Below are positions 17,616 through 26,220 of a stretch of 64,000 bases of DNA, piece after piece. The DNA lies in the NCBI GenBank assembly GCA_047630175.1, contig JBLHVI010000009.1, forward strand, positions 34,483-98,482. The letters run 5' to 3'. Below the pieces are notes generated by a model. That model was not told where the DNA came from and did no database searches. It worked only from the letters and a program-made list of their open reading frames with translations. Origin of the DNA: UBA4582 sp047630175 (GTDB lineage Bacteria; Pseudomonadota; Gammaproteobacteria; Pseudomonadales; Azotimanducaceae). Position 1 is the stretch's first letter. Each line of letters begins with the position of its first letter. A program made the translations under genes and the position numbers.

Positions 17616-18524
17616 CTAGTTTACAACCTGCCACTGATTGTTTGAATCTAGGCAGACGGTCGCTTCTCGCTCTATACCCTTTTTCGTTTTTGTATCCATT
17701 TCAAACCTTAGCAGACGGCACTGCTTTTCATCTTTTATAGTTTCACCGAGGAAAATGACTTTGCCTCTGGCGCCGGATTTTTTGTTTTGCCATTGCTTAT
17801 TATAGTTATTGGTACCCTCATCGATGACCTGTTTTACGGTTTGCTCAAGCAGGGCGAGATCTTTGGTGGTTAGCTTGTTATTGCTGCCAAACAGGGTGTC
17901 GGCCGTACCGGCAAGTATCTTGAAAGGGGCTTTAATGAATCCCGTGAAAAAGCCCGACACTGCACCTTCGCTGGCTTCTTTTCCTGCGACACGTGCATCA
18001 GCGACCAATGTCTCGGCCCTCTCCATGGTTGGCATAATGATTTCTCTGGTTTCTCTAACTTCGGCGAGTACGTCAGGGACTAGGGCGCGATAACCTTGTG
18101 ACTCAACGATTAGGTCAGGCGCCAGCTGACGCAGTTTGGCAACTTCATCTAGAATCGGTGGGACGGTTTCGCGCACTTTGGCTACCTCATCTAATATTGA
18201 TGGGATAGCTATACGGACTTGCTCCACTTCGCTTATGACAACGGGTAGTTCCAGTCGTAGCTTCTCAACTTGGGCCAAAATGGGTGGGACTTGTTCTCGG
18301 ATTAATGCGACTTCGGCGATGATTCGTGGCAATAGTCTAGTAATGTTCTGAACCTCTGCGACGACAGGGTCGAGTAATTGTGCAGTTTGCTCCACTTGGG
18401 TAATGAGGGCTGGTGCTTCGTTTACGGTTTTGATGAGACCATAACTAAAGTAGACGATTGCGGCGGCCAGGCATATCAGGCCGAACGAGAAAAACACACT
18501 GGTGAGTAAGCGGAGCTTTTCCAT
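17616..18524 (-). CDS. Membrane-anchored protein with 14-residue repeats
   Basis: A 302-residue protein of unknown function. One N-terminal membrane helix (about 7-30) is followed by seven or so tandem 14-residue units (about 60-170) of the form VPPILxEVxKxRxx, for example VPPILDEVAKLRQL, likely a long amphipathic rod in the periplasm. A glycine-rich segment (VSGFFTGFIKAPFKILAG) precedes a helix and a C-terminal domain ending CRLLRFEMDTKTKKG and ATVCLDSNNQWQVV. That end resembles the tail of 17-kDa-antigen-type proteins. ATG 18524, with GAGAGA upstream, is preferred to the TTG at 18536. A good promoter lies 70 bp upstream. Confidence 0.7.
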   Translation of the reverse strand: MEKLRLLTSVFFSFGLICLAAAIVYFSYGLIKTVNEAPALITQVEQTAQLLDPVVAEVQNITRLLPRIIAEVALIREQVPPILAQVEKLRLELPVVISEVEQVRIAIPSILDEVAKVRETVPPILDEVAKLRQLAPDLIVESQGYRALVPDVLAEVRETREIIMPTMERAETLVADARVAGKEASEGAVSGFFTGFIKAPFKILAGTADTLFGSNNKLTTKDLALLEQTVKQVIDEGTNNYNKQWQNKKSGARGKVIFLGETIKDEKQCRLLRFEMDTKTKKGIEREATVCLDSNNQWQVVN

Positions 18525-18597
18525 AGATTCTCTCAAATGAGTATTGGCTTAATCTGAGACGCTTTGGCTAAAAGGCACGAGGCCGTCGAGGGAAATG

Positions 18598-18627
18598 ATT
18601 ATAGAACGCATTTGTGTTTGATTTCAA
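18598..18627 (-). promoter_or_regulatory. Sigma-70-like promoter for the 14-residue-repeat gene
   Basis: On the minus strand TTGAAA (18627-18622) is followed after 18 bp by a perfect TATAAT (18603-18598), about 74 bp before the ATG at 18524. Both boxes are close to consensus. Confidence 0.5.
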
Positions 18628-18859
18628 AAGTAATGTAGGCGAGAACTTATGGTTAGTGATGGAGAATGTTTAGGGCAGCATGATTAGTTCATGGAAGCTG
18701 TCGTTTGTTGTGCTAAAGATAGACGTCTCGGCACTGCGCTAGTGGGTGGTTGATACCAAAATAGTAGCAATCCAATGCTCGGCTAGTGAGCCTGACATCA
18801 TCAGTGATTAATTCCTAGACAGAGGCATTTTGTCACTTGCTGAGATTCAGGCGTCACGC
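18628..18859. other. Intergenic gap, nothing recognised
   Basis: About 230 bp between the promoter above and the stop of the DUF349 gene. No open frame, strong hairpin with T-run or repeat was seen. Confidence 0.4.
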
Positions 18860-21619
18860 CTAGACAATGCCGAGCTTTGCCTCAGCATGTTGAAAGCGAG
18901 TGAACAAGTTTTCGCTGCCACTTGATAGGGATCCTAGGCAATACCACGCAATTTGAATTTCTCGGAGTTGCTCATCCGGCGTGCGGGTCTCTTTAATTCC
19001 CTGAGATAGTTCACGCTTGAGGCGCTCAACCTGATATTGCATGCGTCGCTGTTGTGCCTCGGGTGGGGAGTCTAGACCTGCGAGCAATTCAATACGGACA
19101 CACAGTGCTTGTGCTGTTTCGAGATTGTCGGGTGCTTGCGCTTGAATCAGGGCGGCGTCCTGATCTCGACGTTGTTGAATACGTTCGGCCCAATCGGTGG
19201 GCAACTCAATGTCAGATTCCCAGTCTGACATGACTGCCTCGCGGGTAGCTTCGCTCATTTCGAGCTTTAGGCAAAGTAGGGCGCGCCGCTTGAGTTCTAA
19301 CAGGGCGGTCTTTAAGGCGATATTGCCGCGGGCTTTGATAGCTTGCTGGGCTTGCTTGCAGAGACCATCAAAGTCTTTGCGTACCCTGGCGTCGCTGCGG
19401 TCTAGTTCAATTTGGCGGAACGTTTGCTGGCATTGCTGGATTTGTAACTTTCCGACTGTATCATCCTGGATGGATTGGCGTAGTTGCTGGCACAGATCCT
19501 GGGCTTGCTGGCGATGGCTGTTCACCACCTGCTTGATTTCCTTTGCTGCAGCATCGCGCAAAACAAAGACGCTGTCGCACTGCGCACGAAATTGCTTCCA
19601 GAGTTTTTGGTCGACACGGCGATCACAGACGCCAACGTTCTGCCATGCTCTCTGGCTCTGCTTGGTTAATTCAACCAACGTCGCGACTGGTGCTTGGGCT
19701 TCGATCTGATTGATAATCTCATTGATGAGTTGGCGCTTGCTTTCGTGATTACTTGCTTGCTCTGCGCCGAGCCTGTCGCGCAGTAGTTTGATGATGATTG
19801 TGAATCGCTGCTGAAGCTTCTTGAACTTGTTGCGCGGGATATCGCTATAGTCTTGCCATTGGCGCTGGGCTTTTGTGATGATGTCGTTGACGCCCTTCCA
19901 ATCGGCGGTGTCCCAATGATTGTCTTTCTCAAACAACTCTAACGAATCACAGATATCTTGGCGATTCTTTAGATTGGCTAGGCGCGTTTTCTTTTGTTCT
20001 TCAAAAAATACACCACAGGGCTCATAAGCTTTATCACTAGCAAGCTTGAATCGTGACCACAGCTTTTGGCCTTCTTTTGAGTCAGATGAGCCCAGCGCCT
20101 TCCACTGTTGCTGCATTTCTTTGATAGCCTGGGCTTTTTCGTCTGGCGGAATGCTTGTTTCGTCACTCAACTGCTCCATGGTCTCACACAATTCAATCCG
20201 CTTCGGGTTGGTCGCGAAGCCCTGCCAATCTTTAAGCTCTTGCAGTTTTGCGGCAAATTGCTGCTGCAACTCGTTGCGTGGATTCAGTATTGATGATCCG
20301 GCTGCCAGAGTTTTCAATCGCTCAAGCTTCTTGGCTGCAGATTGATGAGCGCGCATCGCCGGTTTCAGTTGACCTGCTTGAATGTGTTCGTCGAGCTCTT
20401 TGTGTTGTTGATCCAGTGCCGCGAGATCTTTGTTCAGATGATCACTATGTTGCCGTTCGCTGGCCTGTCTGTCTGTGACGGTTTGGCGCTTAACCGCTAG
20501 GGCGCCGGGTTCAGGATAAGCTTCGGGCCATTGGATTTTGGATGCGGCTGTAGACAGCTGTTGCAGGCTCGCGCTGTCATCTATCGCTATTAGGGCGTGG
20601 ACAAGCGTAAGCTGTTGAGCCAGTTCTGAAAGTGTACTCACGGCTGTGTCGTAACGTGTTATGAGCTCATCTGCAGCTTCTAGCCCTATTGGCCAACTTT
20701 CACGGGCGTGTTTAAGCGTAGTAGCCAATTCAGAAAGGCCAGAAAATCCGTCAAGATGATCGGTCGTCGTGCTCAGTTCGACGTGCTTTGTTTCAAGCTC
20801 TGTTACGATTTGCTGAGCCGCAATACCAGCGGTTTGTGCACGGTCTTTGGCTGCGGCGATGTCTGTTTGCCACTTATCAATCACCGCTTGAACTTGTTGC
20901 TCAAGGTCGGCTGCTATGGTGGCGGGCAAGCCAGTCGCGAGCAGCATCTGCCATTGGTCAAATAGTAAATTAAAACGTCGATGTTCTGTTCGCTGAAGTT
21001 GTGAAGCATCCGCTTGGTTCTGGCCTAGTGCCAGCAAGCCTTGTGCTACCAGCTGTGCCTGTTCTAACTGCTGCGTCGCGGTCTGAGCGGCTACGTCTCG
21101 GGTGTGAAGCCTGTCTCGGATAATCTGCAAAACGCCTTTATCTTTGGACAGAAAGTCCTTGTGAATAGATTCAAGAAACGTCAGATCCTGCAGCTGCAGT
21201 GCACACTGCTGCCAGACTCTAGAGACATTGTCTCCCTGCAGTAGCTCAAGCAGCGATTGGTCTTGTTGAATTCGTTTGACACTTGCGACGCGCAGATCTT
21301 GGCCGTCGGCGGATCTTGCTAGTGCCATCAAGACGTTGGTCGGTAGGTCGTTGGTAGGGATTTGACCGTCGCTGGAGTATAGCGCTGCGATGCGACTTGC
21401 TGCGGCTTGCTGGATTTCTGCGGGTCCAGCGTTACCGCAAAGCAGCAGCAGTGCGCTGCGATCTTGCAGGCGCTCTATGGCGGCAATCCGTACGCGTGTT
21501 TCCGGATCAAGGTTCGCCAGAGTGAGTATATGGGTTTGTTCCAGATCAGGATCTGATAGCGCTTTTAACCTAACGTCCGGATCATCATGTTGCCATTTTG
21601 GAGAGCGACCAATTTTCAT
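18860..21619 (-). CDS. Giant DUF349 coiled-coil protein
   Basis: A 919-residue cytoplasmic protein without signal peptide or membrane helix. Residues 1-130 look like HEAT-type helical pairs (DPETRVRIAAIERL, LRVASVKRIQQDQSLLEL). The middle is long, glutamine- and alanine-rich coiled coil. The second half has at least four DUF349 units, each around a conserved tryptophan, such as EMQQQWKALGSSDS, KAQRQWQDYSDIPRNKF, QSQRAWQNVGVCDRRVD and IQIAWYCLGSLSSGSEN. DUF349 proteins are widespread, and their biochemical role is not settled. It stands alone, with a 37-bp hairpin in its upstream region. Confidence 0.85.
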   Translation of the reverse strand: MKIGRSPKWQHDDPDVRLKALSDPDLEQTHILTLANLDPETRVRIAAIERLQDRSALLLLCGNAGPAEIQQAAASRIAALYSSDGQIPTNDLPTNVLMALARSADGQDLRVASVKRIQQDQSLLELLQGDNVSRVWQQCALQLQDLTFLESIHKDFLSKDKGVLQIIRDRLHTRDVAAQTATQQLEQAQLVAQGLLALGQNQADASQLQRTEHRRFNLLFDQWQMLLATGLPATIAADLEQQVQAVIDKWQTDIAAAKDRAQTAGIAAQQIVTELETKHVELSTTTDHLDGFSGLSELATTLKHARESWPIGLEAADELITRYDTAVSTLSELAQQLTLVHALIAIDDSASLQQLSTAASKIQWPEAYPEPGALAVKRQTVTDRQASERQHSDHLNKDLAALDQQHKELDEHIQAGQLKPAMRAHQSAAKKLERLKTLAAGSSILNPRNELQQQFAAKLQELKDWQGFATNPKRIELCETMEQLSDETSIPPDEKAQAIKEMQQQWKALGSSDSKEGQKLWSRFKLASDKAYEPCGVFFEEQKKTRLANLKNRQDICDSLELFEKDNHWDTADWKGVNDIITKAQRQWQDYSDIPRNKFKKLQQRFTIIIKLLRDRLGAEQASNHESKRQLINEIINQIEAQAPVATLVELTKQSQRAWQNVGVCDRRVDQKLWKQFRAQCDSVFVLRDAAAKEIKQVVNSHRQQAQDLCQQLRQSIQDDTVGKLQIQQCQQTFRQIELDRSDARVRKDFDGLCKQAQQAIKARGNIALKTALLELKRRALLCLKLEMSEATREAVMSDWESDIELPTDWAERIQQRRDQDAALIQAQAPDNLETAQALCVRIELLAGLDSPPEAQQRRMQYQVERLKRELSQGIKETRTPDEQLREIQIAWYCLGSLSSGSENLFTRFQHAEAKLGIV

Positions 21620-21674
21620 AGTATTTTACTGATAGTTTTTACTGTGGGGGCTGGAGTTTCGCTTTGAATGCTTG

Positions 21675-21711
21675 TCTGATTTCAGCATCACGTAGCGTGC
21701 TGAATATCAGA
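21675..21711. repeat. 13-bp inverted repeat (hairpin) upstream of the DUF349 gene
   Basis: TCTGATTTCAGCA at 21675-21687 is mirrored by TGCTGAATATCAGA at 21698-21711, a 13-bp stem with a single bulged base and a 10-nt loop. It lies 56-92 bp upstream of the DUF349 start. There is no T-run on either side. It may be an operator, a 5'-UTR structure or a terminator for the minus-strand CDGSH gene to its right. Confidence 0.45.
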
Positions 21712-21969
21712 TATGCACATGCTAGCAGAAACGCGGCGCTTTTCGTAAAATGTGCCGCAACTGACGATCGTGCCTATTTAAAACGATTCACTGGTCGAGG
21801 CCGTCTGCGGAAAATCTGCCCTTAGTAGTCCAGGAAGTTGGCGCTTTAAGAATGTTGTCTGTGGTGTATGTACTGTGACTACGTAGCGCCGGTTGATTGG
21901 TGACCAGGGATTCGTAGCCCTTAATTGACATGATAGCGCGGATAGGCGACAGGCTGATGATATAGGGTG
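21712..21969. other. Intergenic gap between CDGSH gene and hairpin
   Basis: Holds no convincing gene. A 47-codon minus-strand frame (21931-21788) starts with ATG but lacks a Shine-Dalgarno sequence and any recognisable pattern. Confidence 0.35.
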
Positions 21970-22209
21970 TCAGAGCCCATTGTGTGAGCCATCGCACATA
22001 GGTTGGCTGTTGCTGGCCTTGCAGCCGCAAAAGAACACTTTGCGCGTTTCTGCCGCGTCATATTTGACAGGTTTGATGCCCGTGTCCGCGTGTGAACCAT
22101 CGCAGAAGGGCTGCTTTGTGCTTTTACCGCAAGCACACCAAAAATAGGACTTGCCGGCGACGACGTCGGTGGCGTAAGGGGCTTTCTGGGCAATAATAGG
22201 ATCGGTCAT
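21970..22209 (-). CDS. Double CDGSH iron-sulfur protein
   Basis: A 79-residue protein with two CDGSH-type [2Fe-2S] sites: WCACGKSTKQPFCDGSH (about 24-40) and FCGCKASNSQPMCDGSH (about 60-76), each with the three-cysteine, one-histidine ligand set. Bacterial two-motif members of the mitoNEET-like superfamily bind two labile clusters and are linked to redox sensing or cluster transfer; the partner here is unknown. It is probably cytoplasmic. The upstream region carries an inverted repeat over a likely -10 box, suggesting controlled expression. It is divergent from the acyl-CoA dehydrogenase gene. Confidence 0.88.
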   Translation of the reverse strand: MTDPIIAQKAPYATDVVAGKSYFWCACGKSTKQPFCDGSHADTGIKPVKYDAAETRKVFFCGCKASNSQPMCDGSHNGL

Positions 22210-22235
22210 TGTCGCTTCCTGCTGTTTTTGGTGAG

Positions 22236-22269
22236 GATCACTACTATATCGTGATCAATCCGATGTCAC
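22236..22269 (-). promoter_or_regulatory. Promoter with overlapping inverted repeat, CDGSH gene
   Basis: On the minus strand GTGACA (22269-22264), a 15-bp spacer and TATAGT (22248-22243) form a sub-optimal promoter. GATCAC (22236-22241) and GTGATC (22251-22256) are inverted half-sites that flank the -10 box, a good place for a repressor. The regulator is not identified. Confidence 0.4.
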
Positions 22270-22515
22270 GGCGTCTGGCGAAGAATAGGTGAGGTGTAGT
22301 GAAGGGTCAAGGGATGGCATTGAGTTTCCTTGAAAATAGCTAGGACAATCCCTATTATCAGGGCCCGGTGCGACGCTGTTGGTAAGCACCGGCACACTTA
22401 AATGCAGCAGCGTTTAGGGGGTTATTGACACGATATAGCCCGGAAGAGATGACATAAAGAGCCGCCAGCGGCCATAATTTTAGACGTTTAATAGCATCAG
22501 TAAAGGACAAAAGGT
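22270..22515. other. Intergenic region upstream of acyl-CoA dehydrogenase
   Basis: About 245 bp with no gene. It should hold the promoter of the acyl-CoA dehydrogenase gene, but no clear -35/-10 pair or fatty-acid-regulator palindrome was recognised. Confidence 0.35.
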
Positions 22516-23649
22516 ATGGATTTTTCATTGTCAGACGAACAGGTATTGTTGCAGGACAGCGTGCAACGTTTTATCCAGAATGACTATGGGTTCGCTATTC
22601 GCCAAAAGATTCTCGACAGTGAAGAAGGTTTCAGTCGGGAGATTTGGCAGAGTTTTGCCGATCTTGGTTGGCTGGCTCTGCCTTTCAGTGAAGCTGATGG
22701 TGGTATTGGTGGTGGTTCTGTCGAACTCATGGTTCTGCTCGAAGCTTTCGGTAAAGGTTTGGTCGTGGAGCCCTACCTATCAACGGTGTTACTGGCTGGT
22801 CGGTGTGTTGAATGGGGGGGTAGCAGTCAGCAAAAAGAAACGTTGTTAGCTGAATTGATTGCGGGACAATGCCTCGGTGCTTTGGCCTTTGTTGAGCCTC
22901 AAGCACGCTTCAATTTAAGCGATGTGACGACTACTGCAGTCCAGAAAGGTGATGGCTACGTGCTAAATGGCTTCAAGGGCGTAGTGCTCGGAGGGCCGAC
23001 GGCTGATTTTTTAGTGGTACCAGCACGTACATCGGGTGCTCAGCGAGATGAGCATGGTATCAGCTTGTTTGTCGTTAGCACTGATGCAATTGGTGTAGAA
23101 CGGCGTAGCTACGCGACGGTCGATGGCGGGCGCGCGGCAGAGTTCACTTTTACTGATGTCGAATTAGCGAGTAGCTCACTGCTGGGTATCAAAGACGAGG
23201 GTTTGGCATTGCTTGAGCGAGTGATTGATCACGCGATCATGGCGATTGGTGCTGAAGCTGTCGGTGCTATGGAAGTGGCCTATAAGTTAACCGTAGAGTA
23301 TTGCAAAACTCGCGAGCAATTCGGCCAGCCCATCGGTAAGTTTCAAGTGCTACAGCACCGCATGGTAGACATGTTTATGGAGCACGAGCAGAGCAAGTCA
23401 CTGCTTTATATGGCAGCCATGCGACTCGACGAGGGCTATGACCAAGCCGCACGGAAAGCAGTTTCAGCCTTGAAAGTCCAGATCGGTAAGAGCGGCCGAT
23501 TTGTTGGTGAGAATGCGATCCAGTTGCACGGTGGTATGGGCATGACTGAGGAGATGAGCATTGGTCATTACTTCAAGCGGCTAACGATAATTGATACGCT
23601 GTTTGGTAGCGCTGATTATCACCTACGCAAATATGCGCGGGTTGCTTAG
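22516..23649 (+). CDS. Acyl-CoA dehydrogenase
   Basis: A 377-residue FAD enzyme that introduces a 2,3-double bond into an acyl-CoA. The N-terminal helical domain (MDFSLSDEQVLLQDSVQRF), central beta domain and C-terminal helices (EYCKTREQFGQPIGKFQ, then NAIQLHGGMGMTEEM) are all present. The pattern is closest to the pimeloyl-CoA dehydrogenase small-subunit type and to steroid- or branched-chain-acting members, which often work as heteromers; no second subunit gene is adjacent. It is followed after 27 bp by an alpha/beta hydrolase and lies near a thiolase, so a fatty-acid or aromatic degradation role is likely. Substrate not determined. Confidence 0.9.
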   Translation: MDFSLSDEQVLLQDSVQRFIQNDYGFAIRQKILDSEEGFSREIWQSFADLGWLALPFSEADGGIGGGSVELMVLLEAFGKGLVVEPYLSTVLLAGRCVEWGGSSQQKETLLAELIAGQCLGALAFVEPQARFNLSDVTTTAVQKGDGYVLNGFKGVVLGGPTADFLVVPARTSGAQRDEHGISLFVVSTDAIGVERRSYATVDGGRAAEFTFTDVELASSSLLGIKDEGLALLERVIDHAIMAIGAEAVGAMEVAYKLTVEYCKTREQFGQPIGKFQVLQHRMVDMFMEHEQSKSLLYMAAMRLDEGYDQAARKAVSALKVQIGKSGRFVGENAIQLHGGMGMTEEMSIGHYFKRLTIIDTLFGSADYHLRKYARVA

Positions 23650-23676
23650 GTCTGGTTGCAATAACAGGAGGTAAGC

Positions 23677-24540
23677 ATGACGGATACCCCGGATTGGTTC
23701 TGGTCGGCTATCGAGGTTGAATCGACGGCTAGAAAAGTTGAGATAGCGGGTAGCGACGTTAGCTACTTGTCTTGGAGTGAGCCCGGTAATCCGGGTTTGT
23801 TGTTTGTCCATGGTCATAACGCGCACGCTCACTGGTGGGACTTTGTGGCACCTAGCTTTAAAGATAACTACCAGGTCGCCGCTGTGGACCTGTCGGGTAT
23901 GGGTGACAGCGATCATCGTGATAATTATTCAGGCGCGACCTACGCCGAAGAAATTATAGGCGTTGCTGATGTTTTGAACATGCCGTCAAATACGATTGTC
24001 GTTGCCCACAGTTTTGGCGGCATCATGGCGTTGCGAACACTCGCCACTGACACTGAGCGTTTTAAAGGCTTGGTGCTGGTTGATTCAGGCGTTCGTCACC
24101 CTGATGAGGTGCGTGATCCCGATCGCGATATCACGCGCCTAGCACGGCCCAAGCTCTACCCGAGTCGTGAAGTCGCCATGTCGCGATTTCGTTTGCAGCC
24201 GCCGCAGCAATGTGCGAACCAGTACGTCGTTGATCATATCGCGCGCAACTCTGTCGAGTTTGACGGGGAAGGCTGGGTGTGGAAATTTGATGAGGAGTTA
24301 AACACGCGTATGACCGGAGATATGGATAGTGCAGCGGACCTCGCATTGATCACGGCACGCCTAGCACTAATTTATGGCGAGCAGAGTGAGTCTTTCAGCG
24401 CTAAAAGTGCGGCTTATATGCAGTCTTTGAATCAGCATTTGCAGGTCAGCAGTATCGCTGATGCCCAGCATCATCTGTTCCTCGACCAGCCTCTAGCGTT
24501 TATACAGGAACTGCGGAACGTGCTCGATGGTTGGCAGTAA
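23677..24540 (+). CDS. Alpha/beta-fold hydrolase
   Basis: A 287-residue serine hydrolase. The oxyanion-hole segment is LLFVHGHNAHAHWWD, the nucleophile elbow is AHSFGG, and the catalytic His is probably in DAQHHLFLDQP near the C-terminus. AGGAGG lies 6 bp before the ATG at 23677. The gene follows the acyl-CoA dehydrogenase in a two-gene operon that ends at a strong terminator, so it may cleave an ester or thioester intermediate of the same pathway. No signal peptide. Confidence 0.88.
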   Translation: MTDTPDWFWSAIEVESTARKVEIAGSDVSYLSWSEPGNPGLLFVHGHNAHAHWWDFVAPSFKDNYQVAAVDLSGMGDSDHRDNYSGATYAEEIIGVADVLNMPSNTIVVAHSFGGIMALRTLATDTERFKGLVLVDSGVRHPDEVRDPDRDITRLARPKLYPSREVAMSRFRLQPPQQCANQYVVDHIARNSVEFDGEGWVWKFDEELNTRMTGDMDSAADLALITARLALIYGEQSESFSAKSAAYMQSLNQHLQVSSIADAQHHLFLDQPLAFIQELRNVLDGWQ

Positions 24541-24616
24541 TTGCTGGCGGGCCTCTCGTAGTGGCTATAGTTGTCGCTAAAATCTCGGCAATAAGTCGTA
24601 GTAACAAACTCAAGGC

Positions 24617-24648
24617 AAAAAAAGGGCTTCAAATGAAGCCCTTTTTTA
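24617..24648. terminator. Bidirectional intrinsic terminator
   Basis: AAAAAAAGGGCTTC, a 4-nt loop (AAAT) and GAAGCCCTTTTTT form a GC-core stem with A-run and T-run on opposite sides. It lies between the convergent hydrolase and thiolase genes and would work for both strands. Confidence 0.93.
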
Positions 24649-24665
24649 ATTCATCGATCGGGACC

Positions 24666-25853
24666 TTAGCAGGCTTCGAATAAACCTGCAGCACCCATAC
24701 CACCGCCGATGCACATGCTCACCAGACCGAACTTCTTATCGCGACGTTTGAGTTCGCGCAGAAGGTGGCCTGTCAGGCGTGAGCCAGTCATGCCGAACGG
24801 GTGACCAATGGAGATAGAGCCACCATTGACGTTATAGATGGCCGGATCAATTTCCAACTTGTCACGTGAGTAAAGACATTGTGACGCAAAGGCTTCGTTG
24901 AGTTCGACCAAGTCAATGTCTTTAATGGTAAGCCCACGCGCTTTCAGCAGCTTGGGAATAGCGAAGACGGGCCCAATACCCATCTCGTCTGGCTCGCAAC
25001 CGGCAACTGCCCAGCCGCGAAAGTAGGCCATTGGCTCGAGACCCAGCTGGGCCGCGCGCTCGGCACTCATCACCAACGTCATAGAAGCGCCATCGGATAA
25101 CTGAGAGGCGTTACCGGCAGTCACTGAACCTGTTTCTTCGAAAACGGGTTTGAGCTTGCTCAGACCTTCGAGGGTCGTGTCAGGTCGGTTGCATTCGTCC
25201 TTGTCACACACGCCATCAACAATAGCGGTTTCTTTTGTTTCCTTGTTGATCACCTTGGCGTATTTGGTCTTCATCGGCATGATTTCATCATCAAAAAGAC
25301 CGGCTCTTTGTGCTGCCGCGGTACGCATTTGCGACTCGAAGGAAAACTCGTCTTGGTATTCACGAGAGATACCGTAGCGATTAGCAACAACTTCAGCCGT
25401 GTTGCCCATAGGCATAAAGATGGCTGGAGAAAGGTCCTTGATAGTCGGGTGTGGATCTGATTTTCCCGGTGTCTGACGCTGATTGGAGGAAATAGACTCG
25501 ACGCCTCCTGCAATCATAACCTCAGAACAACCACTGGCGATCTGAGTGGCAGCCATAGCAATTGAGTTCAAGCCTGATGAACAAGCGCGGCTGATGGTTG
25601 TGCCTGAAGCAGTGATCGGAAGTTGTGACAGGATCACCGCTAGGCGAGCGATATTGCCCCCTTGTTCGCCGATCTGGCTGGCGGCGCCGACAATCACGTC
25701 TTCGACTTCGGCTGGATCAAGCTTGCCGTTGCGAGCCAGCAGTGAATCGATGCAATGCGCTAGCATGTCATCGGGTCGGGTCAGATTAAAGGTGCCTCGG
25801 AAAGACTTGGCCAATCCGGTTCTTACACTATCTACTATTACTACGTCGCGCAT
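24666..25853 (-). CDS. Acetyl-CoA C-acyltransferase (thiolase)
   Basis: A 395-residue degradative thiolase that cleaves 3-ketoacyl-CoA with CoA. The acyl-accepting cysteine is Cys91 in SRACSSGLNS; the C-terminal active-site motifs GHPFGMTGSR (His) and SMCIGGGMGAAGLFE (second Cys) are intact. GGAGGG four bases before the ATG at 25853 decides the start; an in-frame ATG lies 24 nt upstream. No 3-hydroxyacyl-CoA dehydrogenase is adjacent, so it may serve a general beta-oxidation or acetoacetyl-CoA role. Confidence 0.93.
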   Translation of the reverse strand: MRDVVIVDSVRTGLAKSFRGTFNLTRPDDMLAHCIDSLLARNGKLDPAEVEDVIVGAASQIGEQGGNIARLAVILSQLPITASGTTISRACSSGLNSIAMAATQIASGCSEVMIAGGVESISSNQRQTPGKSDPHPTIKDLSPAIFMPMGNTAEVVANRYGISREYQDEFSFESQMRTAAAQRAGLFDDEIMPMKTKYAKVINKETKETAIVDGVCDKDECNRPDTTLEGLSKLKPVFEETGSVTAGNASQLSDGASMTLVMSAERAAQLGLEPMAYFRGWAVAGCEPDEMGIGPVFAIPKLLKARGLTIKDIDLVELNEAFASQCLYSRDKLEIDPAIYNVNGGSISIGHPFGMTGSRLTGHLLRELKRRDKKFGLVSMCIGGGMGAAGLFEAC

Positions 25854-26165
25854 ATGCCCTCCAGCGATCTTTTTCATTAGGTCGAGTTTTTATGGAGCGG
25901 GCATTTTGCACTCATATGATCCGTAGTTACAAGGGTTGGTATCCTTCGTGTGCCCGCTGATAGTCTGCCATAGGCACAACAAATTGGCTTTGCAGGTTCC
26001 CTTGGCAATCAGGATCGTATGTTAAATGCCGTTATTGCCGGTCTGAGCGTTCAGTAACGCACCTCCCCAGATTGAATGTTTAGGCGCGATACCGCAGAGT
26101 AGCGCATTCATTGACAGCGGTTGATGAAGTCTTGAGCTTGAGAGCTGTCAACACAAAATTAATGC
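25854..26165. other. Intergenic region between thiolase and glpK
   Basis: Divergent promoters of the thiolase gene and glpK should lie here. No reading frame and no certain promoter or operator was recognised. Confidence 0.35.
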
Positions 26166-26206
26166 ATAAAAAGCTAATCTATAAAAAGCTAACGTGTAAA
26201 AGCTAA
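26166..26206 (+). repeat. Three tandem 15-bp-period repeats before glpK
   Basis: ATAAAAAGCTAA occurs at 26166-26177 and 26181-26192, and GTAAAAGCTAA at 26196-26206. The last copy runs into the AAGGAG ribosome-binding site (26205-26210) of glpK. Possible roles are translation control or a regulator array; slippage duplication is equally possible. Confidence 0.5.
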
Positions 26207-26220
26207 GGAGTTGCAGGCTT

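Noticed and set aside
18845..18859. TTCAG followed by GCGTCACGCC near the DUF349 stop
   Set aside because: Single TTCAG without the 11-bp partner or a -10 box; not a regulon site.
21788..21931. 47-codon minus-strand frame beginning MSIKGYESLV
   Set aside because: No ribosome-binding site and no recognisable pattern; could be real but unsupported.
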